Below are positions 1 to 8,070 of a DNA stretch of 64,000 bases, piece after piece. Each line of letters opens with the position of its first letter. Position 1 is the first letter of the stretch. The notes beneath the pieces were generated by a model. The model was not told where the DNA came from, searched no databases, and saw nothing but the letters and a program-made list of their open reading frames with translations. The stretch is from Pseudorhodobacter wandonensis (GTDB lineage Bacteria > Pseudomonadota > Alphaproteobacteria > Rhodobacterales > Rhodobacteraceae): positions 62,001 to 126,000 of the forward strand of contig NZ_LGHT01000031.1 in NCBI RefSeq assembly GCF_001202035.1. The letters run 5' to 3'. Both the position numbers and the translations under genes were made by a program.

Positions 1-1
1 A

Positions 2-184
2 CATGACATGGCGCATGCTCGTGGCGGCTCGGTCAGCGCCGAACATGGTATCGGGCGGCTAAAGGTCGACGATCTTGAAACATATGGCGATCCCGCAAAA
101 CGGGCAGCGATGCGCGCGATCAAAGCAGCGCTTGATCCGAACGGAATTATGAACCCCGGCGCAGTTTTGCGAACAACCGGCTGA
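2..184 (+). CDS. FAD-linked oxidase, C-terminal fragment
   Basis: This is the last 60 codons of a gene that begins left of the window. The visible peptide carries the motif SVSAEHGIGRLK followed by a terminal DPNGIMNPGAVL stretch. This pair is typical of the C-terminal cap of GlcD/D-lactate dehydrogenase and D-2-hydroxyglutarate dehydrogenase type flavoenzymes, which oxidise 2-hydroxy acids using FAD. The substrate cannot be decided from this fragment. The stop codon is followed directly by a copy of the intergenic repeat. Confidence 0.85.
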   Translation, partial: HDMAHARGGSVSAEHGIGRLKVDDLETYGDPAKRAAMRAIKAALDPNGIMNPGAVLRTTG

Positions 185-206
185 TTTCATCTTGGTTCAA
201 ATACCT
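185..206 (-). repeat. Intergenic repeat core, copy 1 (reverse)
   Basis: The segment starts one base after the oxidase stop codon. Its reverse complement reads roughly AGGTATTTGAACCAAGATGA. Nearly the same core recurs at about 14941, 29808 and 45318, and shorter versions sit at about 7680, 20836, 23346 and 35588. All copies are intergenic. Confidence 0.75.
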
Positions 207-281
207 AAGTCCGTCAGCAGTCCCACGACCGCAGGCGCAGGACACGTCCTAAAAGTGGCGTACCTACCCGCGCATGAAAAT

Positions 282-307
282 GCCCTGCCGGGGTGTACCG
301 GCAGGGC
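282..307 (-). terminator. Terminator of the mtnP-apt operon
   Basis: A perfect 10-bp inverted repeat (282-291 with 298-307) has a 6-nt loop. On the minus strand it is followed by a short T-rich run (ATTTTC). It lies about 100 bases downstream of the apt stop, so it most likely ends the leftward mtnP-apt transcript. Confidence 0.65.
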
Positions 308-409
308 TGGGGTTGGGGTTAGGTGGTCACGTGTTTTGCAAGCAGCGACCAGTTTCCCGGTTCCTTATGTCTAATGTGATTCCCTTACCAAAGGATTACC
401 GGATTGTGC

Positions 410-943
410 TTATTTCCCGCCAAAGGAACACAGCGCATGTACGTCCATGCCCATTTTCTCAAGCTTGGTACGTCCGCCCAGATCTGGCAAATCGACAATA
501 AAGGCGCAGCCGATTACCTCGGCCCCCAGACGTTCGATCAGCTTGATTCCAGCTTCGGCCGTGCCGCCGGTGGCCAGCAAGTCATCGACCAGCAGCACCT
601 TTTCACAGGGTTTGAAGGCATCATCATGTACCTCGACCACGGCCTGGCCATATTCCAGCGTATAGTCCTGGCTGATGGTGCGGCCAGGCAGCTTGCCTTG
701 TTTGCGGATCGGCACAAAACCGGTCGATAATTGATGCGCGATAGCACCACCAAGGATAAAGCCCCGCGCCTCAAGTCCGGTCACCTTGTCAATCTGCGTA
801 CCGGCATAAGGTGCCAGCAGTTGGTCAATCGCCATGCGAAAGCCGCGCGGGTGGGCAAAAAGCGTGGTCACATCGCGAAACATGATACCTTTATGCGGAA
901 AGTCATTGATGGTGCGGATATAGTCTTTGACGGCTTTGGTCAT
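410..943 (-). CDS. apt: Adenine phosphoribosyltransferase
   Basis: Apt condenses adenine with PRPP to give AMP in the cytoplasm (purine salvage). The 177-residue protein has the usual family length and shows the type I phosphoribosyltransferase PRPP loop [14 protein letters not shown], preceded by the flexible-hood region and [15 protein letters not shown] chose the start at 943 because it gives the usual [13 protein letters not shown]-terminus and has an AAAGG ribosome-binding site about 8 bases upstream; a longer in-frame reading lacks family similarity. It follows mtnP by 28 bases on the same strand. MtnP releases adenine and Apt recaptures it, so the pair forms a coherent operon. Confidence 0.96.
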   Translation of the reverse strand: MTKAVKDYIRTINDFPHKGIMFRDVTTLFAHPRGFRMAIDQLLAPYAGTQIDKVTGLEARGFILGGAIAHQLSTGFVPIRKQGKLPGRTISQDYTLEYGQAVVEVHDDAFKPCEKVLLVDDLLATGGTAEAGIKLIERLGAEVIGCAFIVDLPDLGGRTKLEKMGMDVHALCSFGGK

Positions 944-971
944 GATTGGCCTTTGTTGCACGGAATTCGGA

Positions 972-1835
972 TCAAAGAACGCGGCCTGCGACGGCATCAA
1001 GTTTGGCCAACAGGTCGGGGTCGCGGGCTGAGGGCGCGGTCATGATCGCATGGTCAAGCGCACGGTCACAGCCGTGCAGGCATGCTGCGCGCGCCGCGCC
1101 CAGCAATGCAGGAAGCCCCGCGATCATTGCTTTGGCTTGGCCGGAATTGGCGGTCAGCGTGGCGATCACCTGCGCCACATCCACCGCGCCATGGCTTTCA
1201 TGCCAGCAATCATAGTCAGTGACCATTGCCACGCTGGCGTAGCACAGCTCGGCCTCGCGTGCGAGTTTGGCCTCGGGCATGTTGGTCATGCCGATCACGT
1301 CTGCGCCCCACTCTCGGTAGAGTTTCGATTCGGCCAGCGTGGAAAACTGTGGCCCCTCCATCGCCAGATAGGTGCCGCCCTGATGCACGCGCACGCCGGT
1401 CGCCGCTTGGGCGCAGGCTGTGGACAGGCGCGGGCAGGTGGGGTGGGCTACCGATACATGTGCCACGCAACCCGTTCCAAAGAAAGACTTTTCCCGCGCG
1501 AATGTGCGGTCGATGAACTGATCGACGATCACAAAGTCGCCCGGCGCGTAATCTTCGCGCAGCGACCCGCAGGCGGAAACCGAAATAACATCGGTGCAAC
1601 CCAGGCGTTTGAGCGCGTCGATATTGGCGCGATATGGCACATCGGTGGGCGACAGCCGGTGGCCGCGGCCGTGGCTGGGCAAAAACGCCATCTGAACGCC
1701 GCCCAACCGGCCCGTCAGAACCTGATCAGACGGTTGGCCCCAAGGCGTTTCAACCTTGACCCAAGATGCGTCTTCCAATCCGTCGATTTCATATAGGCCC
1801 GAGCCGCCGATCACACCGATCATCGTTTTCATCAT
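972..1835 (-). CDS. mtnP: S-methyl-5'-thioadenosine phosphorylase
   Basis: MtnP splits 5'-methylthioadenosine, the by-product of polyamine synthesis, into adenine and 5-methylthioribose-1-phosphate. The 287-residue protein opens with [12 protein letters not shown]. It contains SHGRGH and the family signature [18 protein letters not shown], and has the length expected for the PNP/MTAP family. The start at 1835 (ATG-ATG, either possible) follows an AAGG box. The downstream neighbour apt uses the released adenine. The tail after about residue 255 is slightly longer than the core fold requires but contains no recognisable extra domain. Confidence 0.95.
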   Translation of the reverse strand: MMKTMIGVIGGSGLYEIDGLEDASWVKVETPWGQPSDQVLTGRLGGVQMAFLPSHGRGHRLSPTDVPYRANIDALKRLGCTDVISVSACGSLREDYAPGDFVIVDQFIDRTFAREKSFFGTGCVAHVSVAHPTCPRLSTACAQAATGVRVHQGGTYLAMEGPQFSTLAESKLYREWGADVIGMTNMPEAKLAREAELCYASVAMVTDYDCWHESHGAVDVAQVIATLTANSGQAKAMIAGLPALLGAARAACLHGCDRALDHAIMTAPSARDPDLLAKLDAVAGRVL

Positions 1836-1990
1836 ATTAACCTTGGCTGGCCAAACTGCATTGATTGACAGGTTAGTCGCCAAGTGACGGGCGGGAAAGG
1901 GCAAAAAAACCGGTTGCGCAACAGAAAGGATTAGGGTTTGCATGCAAAGCCCCAAAGCAGTTTTGGGCACCAAAGGCGGAGGGTGCAGGT

Positions 1991-2479
1991 TTGTACCGGC
2001 TGGAGCAAGAGACCAAGGCAGATTGGTGGGAGGTCGAGGGCCTTTACGATCTGTGCTTTGCGCCGGGGCGGACGGCGCTGTCTTCGTATCGGTTGCGCGA
2101 CGGCGTGCCGACGATAGCCGAGTTGTGCCTTGTTTTGCGCGATGCCGACGGGGTTTTGGCGGCGGCAATCCGGTTTTGGCCGGCTTTGGTGGGCGGTCAG
2201 GATATTCTGCTGTTGGGCCCGATTGCCGTGCATCCAACGCGGCAGGGCGAAGGGCTGGGGGCATTGCTGATGACCGAAAGTCTGGCGCGGGCAGAGCGAT
2301 TGGGCTGGGCGCGGGTGCTTTTGGTGGGCGATGCGCCCTATTACCAGCGTTTTGGCTTTGCCAAATTGCAAGGCGTTGTCATGCCGCCGCCGACCAACCC
2401 TGATCGCGTTTTGGGGCTGGCGTTGCAAGAGGGGGCGTGGGACGGCGTCACGGGCGATGTTATGCGGGCCTCGACCTAA
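1991..2479 (+). CDS. GNAT-family N-acetyltransferase
   Basis: This 162-residue single-domain protein resembles the YhbS-like branch of the GNAT superfamily, which transfers acetyl groups from acetyl-CoA to amines. The acetyl-CoA pyrophosphate loop is visible as GPIAVHPTRQGEGLGALLM near residues 76-94, followed by a GDAPYYQRFGF segment typical of this group. The start codon is TTG at 1991, supported by a GGAGG box 8 bases upstream. It is divergent from mtnP. The substrate is unknown. Confidence 0.85.
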   Translation: MYRLEQETKADWWEVEGLYDLCFAPGRTALSSYRLRDGVPTIAELCLVLRDADGVLAAAIRFWPALVGGQDILLLGPIAVHPTRQGEGLGALLMTESLARAERLGWARVLLVGDAPYYQRFGFAKLQGVVMPPPTNPDRVLGLALQEGAWDGVTGDVMRAST

Positions 2480-2538
2480 GCTAAGGGGTCGCTTCTGTCC
2501 GACTTGTTTTGCCCCGTTCTGCGCATTACTTTGGCAGG

Positions 2539-3309
2539 ATGGAGCAAGATGTCACCTACCCTGTGCCAAGCGAACCTATCCCTGATCCGGGGCTAGAGAT
2601 TGCCTTGCTCGCCGCGCGGCAGCGGCGGGCCAATGGTTTGCTGATGCGGGTCATTAACAAGTTTGGTGGCCAGATCGAAGGTCAGATGGCGCATTTGCCC
2701 AAAGGTCTGCGCCAACAGATTGAACGCGTGACGACCGAGGCGCTGACCCGCGCAGTTACGGTTGCAGGCCACGGAAAGCATGCGCCTGATTTAGGCCCAC
2801 GCGCCGCACCCGCGCTTGCGGCCTTTACCGGCGCATTGGGTGGCGCGGGTGGGGTTATGACGGCTTTGGCCGAGTTGCCGGTGACGATCACCGTGATATT
2901 GCACGCAATTTTGCGCGCGGCCGAGGCAGAGGGCTTTGATACCAACTTACCAGAGGTGCGGGCCGAAGCATTGCGGGTGTTGTTGGCCGGTGGCCCTATG
3001 GATGATGACGACGGCATCAACACCTCATTTATCAGCGCGAGGATGGCGCTATCTGGCCCCGCTGTGCACAAGTTGCTGGCCAAAATCGTGCCCAAGTTTG
3101 CCGCTGTGCTTAGCCAAAAGCTGGCTGCGCAGGCGGTGCCGGTATTGGGGGCTGTGACGGGCGCGGGGCTGAACGCGGCCTTTTTAACGCATTACCGCGA
3201 GCTGGCGCATATTCGGTTTGCTCTGCTGCGGCTGACGGTTCTGCATGGGGCCGAACCTGTGCGGATGGCTTTTGAGAAAGAGTTGCGGGCGCTGACGATT
3301 GCGAAATAG
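2539..3309 (+). CDS. EcsC-family protein
   Basis: This 256-residue protein resembles the EcsC family (named after the Bacillus EcsC protein), whose biochemical role is not established. It is alanine-rich, with hydrophobic helical stretches around residues 100-135 and 195-220 that could associate with the membrane. There is no signal peptide or catalytic motif I recognise. I chose ATG at 2539 over an in-frame TTG 30 bases upstream because the extra residues look unlike the family. It is read in the same direction as the GNAT gene, about 60 bases downstream, and converges on dctD. Confidence 0.7.
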   Translation: MEQDVTYPVPSEPIPDPGLEIALLAARQRRANGLLMRVINKFGGQIEGQMAHLPKGLRQQIERVTTEALTRAVTVAGHGKHAPDLGPRAAPALAAFTGALGGAGGVMTALAELPVTITVILHAILRAAEAEGFDTNLPEVRAEALRVLLAGGPMDDDDGINTSFISARMALSGPAVHKLLAKIVPKFAAVLSQKLAAQAVPVLGAVTGAGLNAAFLTHYRELAHIRFALLRLTVLHGAEPVRMAFEKELRALTIAK

Positions 3310-3368
3310 GGTCGCAAGTGTTTTTTGCCCCAGTGTTTTTGCAAATGCAAATTAGGGCGCGAAATGCT

Positions 3369-4661
3369 TTAATCCTTGATCCCGTAGCGGGCCATCTTAT
3401 CGGCCAAGGTGCGGCGCGGGATGCCCAAAGATTGAGCCGCGCGCTCTACCGATTGGTTGAAACGGTCAAGTGCAGCCGAAATTTCGCGGGCCTCATATTC
3501 AGCAATCCGCTCGGGCAGGGTCTGGGCCTGAGAGACGTGTGGCACCGACGGGCCGAGGCCAAGCGCCAGACGTTCAGCCGCGGTTTTCAATTCTCGGACA
3601 TTGCCGGGCCAGTCATGGCGCTGCAGATCACGGCGCAAAGAGATGCCAATATCGGGCGCGCTGCGGCCATAAAGGCGGGCGGCAAGATTGGCGTAATGGG
3701 CAAAAATTAACGTGATGTCGGGGCCAAGCCCGCGCAAAGGCGGCAGGCACAACTCGGCACCATTCAGGCGATAGAACAAGTCGGCGCGAAAGCGGTTTTC
3801 GGCAATGGCCTGTCGCAGATCGGTTTTCGCAGTGGCTATGATGCGCAGATCCAGCGGGCGCAGGCGGTTTTCACCCAGCCGTTCGATATGACGTTCCTGC
3901 AGCGCGCGTAACAGCTTGGCCTGCACTTGCATCGGCATAGCCTCAATTTCATCCAGAACCAGCGTGCCGCCATTGGCCGCCTCAAGCTTGCCCGGCTTTT
4001 CAATCGCCCCCGGAAAGGCAGCGGCGGCATGGCCAAAAACCTCTAGCTCGAACAGGGATTCGGGCAGGGCGGCGCAGTTTAGCGCGATATAAGGGCCAGT
4101 GGCGCGGAGGCTGGCGGCATGAAGGGCGCGGGCGCACAGTTCTTTGCCGGTGCCGGTTTCGCCCGTCAGGATGACGTCGATATTCAGCGGCGCAATGGCA
4201 GAAATCTGTTCACGCAGTTTCACGAGAGCGGCACTTTCACCCAGAATGGAATCGGACTTTTGCGACAACTCGGATTGCAGGCGCGCCAGTTCGGCCCGCG
4301 TGGCCTGCGCGCGCAAGGTGCGGTTTAATACCGACAACAGATGCTGCGCGTCGTAAGGCTTTTCCAGAAAATCCTCGGCCCCCGCCTGAATGGCCCGAAC
4401 GGCCGCAGCGACATCGCCATGGCCGGTCAACATAATCACCGGGATGTCGGCGTCCAATGCCGCCACGGCCTCGGTCAGCGCCATGCCATCCATTCCCGGC
4501 ATTCGCAAATCGGTTAGAATTGCCTTGGGCGGGGTATCAGATGCGGCGGCGACAGCATCTTTGGCATGCAGAAAGCCGGTGGCGCTGTGGCCGCCAACCT
4601 CGATGAGGTCGCATAGCGCGGCAAGGTGGTCTGCATCATCATCGACGACAAAAACGGTCAT
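3369..4661 (-). CDS. dctD: DctD-type response regulator (sigma-54 activator family)
   Basis: The 430-residue protein has three parts: a receiver domain (1-120, phospho-acceptor Asp51 in LTDLRMPGMDG), an AAA+ domain (about 138-365) and a Fis-type helix-turn-helix at the C-terminus. Walker A is GETGTGKE (167-174) and Walker B is GGTLVLDE. The sigma-54-contacting GAFTGA loop reads AAFPGA (214-219), so whether it activates sigma-54 promoters is open. It overlaps dctB by 4 bases. DctBD pairs usually sense C4-dicarboxylates and control a transporter. The TAXI-TRAP genes next door are the obvious target, but this is inference. Confidence 0.9.
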   Translation of the reverse strand: MTVFVVDDDADHLAALCDLIEVGGHSATGFLHAKDAVAAASDTPPKAILTDLRMPGMDGMALTEAVAALDADIPVIMLTGHGDVAAAVRAIQAGAEDFLEKPYDAQHLLSVLNRTLRAQATRAELARLQSELSQKSDSILGESAALVKLREQISAIAPLNIDVILTGETGTGKELCARALHAASLRATGPYIALNCAALPESLFELEVFGHAAAAFPGAIEKPGKLEAANGGTLVLDEIEAMPMQVQAKLLRALQERHIERLGENRLRPLDLRIIATAKTDLRQAIAENRFRADLFYRLNGAELCLPPLRGLGPDITLIFAHYANLAARLYGRSAPDIGISLRRDLQRHDWPGNVRELKTAAERLALGLGPSVPHVSQAQTLPERIAEYEAREISAALDRFNQSVERAAQSLGIPRRTLADKMARYGIKD

Positions 4662-6418
4662 ATGGGGCCTGTGGTTTGCGGCGTGGGCAGGGTAACGGTG
4701 ACAGTGGTGCCAGTGCCGATATCAGAGGATATTCTGATTTCGCCCCCAAATTCTTGCACGATGGCCTGGGAAATGGAAAGCCCGAGGCCAAGGCCCTCGC
4801 CGGTGATCTTGGTTGAAAAGAAGGGCTCGGTGATGCGGGGCAAGTCGGCAGAGGCGATGCCAGTGCCGGTATCGGTGACACGGATGGTTGTCAGGGCCGC
4901 TTGCTCGGCTGTCACGGTGATCCGGGCGTCGGGCTTGCCTTCAACCGCGTCGAGCGCGTTGAGCAGAAGGTTGACGAGAACTTGTTCCATCCGGATAGCA
5001 CCCGCGCGGACATGAACTGACGCAAGCGGCGCAATAAACTGCGGTGAGACGCCAATCGCCTTGGCGCGTGGCGCGGTAAGTTCAATTGCGTTTTCAATGG
5101 CGTGCGAAATGTCTATCAGCGCGAGTTCGCCTTGCTCTTTGCGGCTAAAGCTTTTCAGATGTTTGGTCGTGCGTTGCATACGGCGGATCAGGCCGCGGGC
5201 GGTAGCGATACGTGTCTGGGTTTTCTCTTGCCCTGCGGGCAGCGCTATTTCAGCAGCGCCAAGTGTGGCCTCCATTGCCGCCAGAGGTTGGCTGATTTCA
5301 TGCACGATAGCGGCGGACATACGGCCGAGCGCAGCCATTTTTTCAGAATGGATCAGGCCGTCTTGGGCGGCGCGCAGTTCGGCTTCGGTTTGGCGACGGG
5401 CTTGGACCTCATGCGCCAGATCGCGTGTGCGTTCGGTCACCCGCGCCTCGAGCAGTGCGTTTTGGCGCAGGCGCAGGGCCACGAGCTGGCGGCGCTGATT
5501 GGCGATTTTGGCCAAACCGGTGGCAAGCAGAGCTAAAAGTGCGGCCCCGAAGGCGGAAAGGGTGGCCGTGGTGGTGACGGGGGCAAGGGGGGCGCCGGTC
5601 AGTAAGGTCCAACCGTCATCGGTCAGCGGGCGTGTGCGGATCAGCATCGGGCCTTTGGCCGAAATGGCGTGGTCGGGCGCGGTAAGGATAGCCTGTGATG
5701 GTGCCAGATCGACGCCGTCATAGGTACGGGACGCGCGGATGCGTGCAAGGGTTTCGGGGCCAAGCGGCAAGGTGGGGCGGTAGAGCCATTCCGGCGCACC
5801 GGACAAAAACGCGACACCATCCTGATCGGTGATGGCCATGGAAAGCCCTGCGCGCGACCATGTGGCCTGAAGCGGGGTCAGGTCTACTTTGACCACCAAA
5901 GCGCCACTTGCTGCCCCGTAAGTTACCGGACTGGAGAGGAAGTAGCCAGGCAGGCCAGTCGTGACCCCGATGGCATAGAACCGGCCATGTTGGCCTTGCA
6001 TCGCTGCCTGAAAATAGGGGCGGAAGCTGTAGTTCTTGCCGACCAGGCTTTGCTCGGTGTCGTAGTTCGAGGCGGCGATTGTGGTGCCATCGGCCCCCAT
6101 CAGGAACAGCTGCGCCGCCCCCGACATTTGCCCGACCTTGGCCAGATAGCGGTTGGCTATGGCCTGATTTGCGGCGTTTTGCGGCGCGGCCAGCGCGGCG
6201 AGGATGCGGGCGTCCTGAGCCGCGATGCCCGGAAGCGAGCCGTAGCGCGCGATTTCGGTTTCAACTGCGCGGGCAGTCAGAATCAAGGATTGGTCAAGCT
6301 GGGCGCGCAGGGCAGTCTCGCTTGCGCGGTGGGTGAAGTGATAGGTCAGCAGCGCCGCGCAAAGGGCCAGCGCGAATGCGGCCCATAGCGTGCGCTGACC
6401 TGTCAGTTTGGGGCGCAT
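4658..6418 (-). CDS. dctB: DctB-type sensor histidine kinase
   Basis: This is a membrane sensor kinase of 586 residues. A transmembrane helix (about 11-28) leads to a periplasmic double-PDC/dCache-like sensor region (about 30-280) and a second helix (about 283-302). A coiled coil with a TERTRDL segment follows, then the dimerisation/phospho-acceptor domain with His373 in IVHEISQPLAAM, and an HATPase with N, G1 (DTGTGI) and G2 (GEGLGLGLSI) boxes. It is typical in layout for DctB. The start codon overlaps the lhgO stop by one base (TAATG) and the 3' end overlaps dctD, so the three genes are probably translationally coupled. Confidence 0.92.
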   Translation of the reverse strand: MRPKLTGQRTLWAAFALALCAALLTYHFTHRASETALRAQLDQSLILTARAVETEIARYGSLPGIAAQDARILAALAAPQNAANQAIANRYLAKVGQMSGAAQLFLMGADGTTIAASNYDTEQSLVGKNYSFRPYFQAAMQGQHGRFYAIGVTTGLPGYFLSSPVTYGAASGALVVKVDLTPLQATWSRAGLSMAITDQDGVAFLSGAPEWLYRPTLPLGPETLARIRASRTYDGVDLAPSQAILTAPDHAISAKGPMLIRTRPLTDDGWTLLTGAPLAPVTTTATLSAFGAALLALLATGLAKIANQRRQLVALRLRQNALLEARVTERTRDLAHEVQARRQTEAELRAAQDGLIHSEKMAALGRMSAAIVHEISQPLAAMEATLGAAEIALPAGQEKTQTRIATARGLIRRMQRTTKHLKSFSRKEQGELALIDISHAIENAIELTAPRAKAIGVSPQFIAPLASVHVRAGAIRMEQVLVNLLLNALDAVEGKPDARITVTAEQAALTTIRVTDTGTGIASADLPRITEPFFSTKITGEGLGLGLSISQAIVQEFGGEIRISSDIGTGTTVTVTLPTPQTTGPI

Positions 6419-7617
6419 TATCCGGCGTCAAGCAGCTGATCGGCAATATAGCGGCCGATCGGGATGGCCGATGTAGCTGCGGGCGACGGTGCATTGCAAA
6501 CGTGAAGGCTGTGACGGGTTTGGGCAAAAAGGAAGTCGTCGATGATTTTGCCATTTTCGGCCACGGCCTGCGCGCGCACACCCGATTTATAGGGCGCGAG
6601 ATCATCCAGCGTGATGCGGGGGCAGTATTTCTGTACCTTTTTCAGGTAGAGGGATTTAAGCAGCGAGGCGCTAAGTTCATCCACGGCTGAGGCCGCGTTT
6701 TTGGCAAGCAGTTTCCAAAATCCGGGGTAGGTCAGGGCCGAGGCGAGATCGGCGGCGTTCAGGTTGAATTTGCCATACCCTTCGCGCGCACCGGCCAGCA
6801 CCGCCGAGGGGCCTACGGTGAAACCGCCGTTCATTTTGCGGGTCAGGTGGACACCGAGGAAGGGGCGCTCGGGGTCGGGGACGGGATAGATGAGGTGTTG
6901 GACCAGATCGTCAGGTTGGTTCTTGATCGCGAAATAGTCGCCGCGAAACGGGATGATGCGAAAGGCGATGTCGGCGCCGAAGCTGCGGGCAAGGCGGTCG
7001 GCGTGCAGGCCGGCGCAGAACACGGCCTTGCCAGCCGAAAGCGTGCCTTGGCCGGTGTGTAGTGTGACAGATTGCGGCGCTTCGTTACCCCCGGTGACAC
7101 GGGTGTTAAGGAGGATGTCGCCGCCGCGGCTGGTAAAGATTTCAGCCATTTTCTGCGCGACCAAGCCGAAATCAACGATGCCCGTGGTGGGCGAGAGCAG
7201 CGCGCCGGTGGAGGAGATGTTGGGTTCCAAGGTCTGCGCTTCCTTGGCCGAGAGGCGCTCTATCTTGATGCCATTGGCACGGGCGCGCGATTCGAGTGTG
7301 GCCATGCGGGTGAGCTCGGCCTCATTCGTGGCAACGATCAGCTTGCCGCAGTTTTGGGTCGGAATGCCGTGTTCGGCGCAGAAATCATGCGAGGCTTGCA
7401 CGCCGAGGGCGCAGAAACGGGCCTTGAGGCTGCCGGGGGCGTAATAGACGCCGGCGTGAATGACACCCGAGTTGCGGCCGGTTTGATGCAGCGCGGGGCG
7501 GGGTTCTTTTTCCAGCAGGGTGATACGGGCCGTAGGGTGGCGCGATTGCAGGTCAAGGGCCGTGGCGAGGCCGACAATACCGCCGCCGGTGATGGCAAAA
7601 TCTGTTGTTTGGGGCAT
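6418..7617 (-). CDS. lhgO: L-2-hydroxyglutarate oxidase
   Basis: This FAD-dependent oxidoreductase of 399 residues belongs to the DAO fold. LhgO oxidises L-2-hydroxyglutarate to 2-oxoglutarate and passes electrons to the quinone pool. The FAD-binding motif ITGGGIVGLATALDL opens the protein. HQTGRNSGVIHAGVYYAPGS and GIVDFGLVAQ are characteristic LhgO segments, as is FRIIPFRGDY. The start at 7617 places the dinucleotide-binding motif at the usual distance from the N-terminus. It is the first gene of the lhgO-dctB-dctD operon, which suggests that the kinase may sense a 2-hydroxyacid or related dicarboxylate. Confidence 0.9.
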   Translation of the reverse strand: MPQTTDFAITGGGIVGLATALDLQSRHPTARITLLEKEPRPALHQTGRNSGVIHAGVYYAPGSLKARFCALGVQASHDFCAEHGIPTQNCGKLIVATNEAELTRMATLESRARANGIKIERLSAKEAQTLEPNISSTGALLSPTTGIVDFGLVAQKMAEIFTSRGGDILLNTRVTGGNEAPQSVTLHTGQGTLSAGKAVFCAGLHADRLARSFGADIAFRIIPFRGDYFAIKNQPDDLVQHLIYPVPDPERPFLGVHLTRKMNGGFTVGPSAVLAGAREGYGKFNLNAADLASALTYPGFWKLLAKNAASAVDELSASLLKSLYLKKVQKYCPRITLDDLAPYKSGVRAQAVAENGKIIDDFLFAQTRHSLHVCNAPSPAATSAIPIGRYIADQLLDAG

Positions 7618-7650
7618 TATTGGCTCCGGAATTGGGGTTCGTGGCAGGCG

Positions 7651-7702
7651 CCGGGGGTTTTGCACCCCCGGACCCCCGCAGGATATTTGTACCGAAAAGA
7701 AT
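7651..7702. repeat. Intergenic repeat with GC hairpin, copy 2
   Basis: An 8-bp inverted repeat (7651-7658 with 7664-7671) is followed by CCCCCGCAGGATATTTG, which carries the ATATTT core of the repeat family. It lies between DUF1850 and lhgO, both on the minus strand, and could act as a terminator for the TRAP operon or as an intergenic hairpin. Confidence 0.65.
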
Positions 7703-7713
7703 GCGGAAAGGGG

Positions 7714-8070
7714 TTAGGGACAAGGTTTTATGGTGATGGGTGATCCTGCCTCGGTGCCGAGATCTTGGCAAGCGGTGTCGGTGCAAAAGTGCCAACCTGC
7801 GCCGGTGGTGCCGGAGGCGGCGAGGGTGAGTTTGGGGGCGGTGGTGTTGGGAGACCAGACCCACCAGCCATTTTCCAGTTTTGCATCATCGGCAGGTTCC
7901 ATGCCGGCGCCCGAGCCTTTGATTTTGACGAGGGTTAGGGTGAGAGTTTGGTCGGTAATGCGCCAGTGTTCGACCCAATCGATCTTTTCGACCGAATGGG
8001 TCCAGCGGAGGGTAAAGTCGGGGCTGGGGAGGGCGAGCAGGGCCGCCCCCACCATCAGGCAGATGCTCAT
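7714..8070 (-). CDS. DUF1850 family protein of the TRAP locus
   Basis: This small protein of 118 residues opens with a hydrophobic stretch (MSICLMVGAALLALPS) likely to be a signal or anchor. The body contains RWTHSVEKIDWVEHW, a DUF1850-type segment; such proteins are commonly encoded beside TAXI-type TRAP permeases. The start at 8070 overlaps the permease stop (ATGA), so it is translationally coupled. Two cysteines near the C-terminus (in HFCTDTACQ) could form a disulfide. Its function is unknown; an accessory periplasmic role in transport is an inference from linkage. Confidence 0.8.
   Translation of the reverse strand: MSICLMVGAALLALPSPDFTLRWTHSVEKIDWVEHWRITDQTLTLTLVKIKGSGAGMEPADDAKLENGWWVWSPNTTAPKLTLAASGTTGAGWHFCTDTACQDLGTEAGSPITIKPCP

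Noticed and set aside
1050-1796. A 248-codon open frame antisense to mtnP
   Set aside because: It is a shadow frame; mtnP has all family motifs on the other strand.
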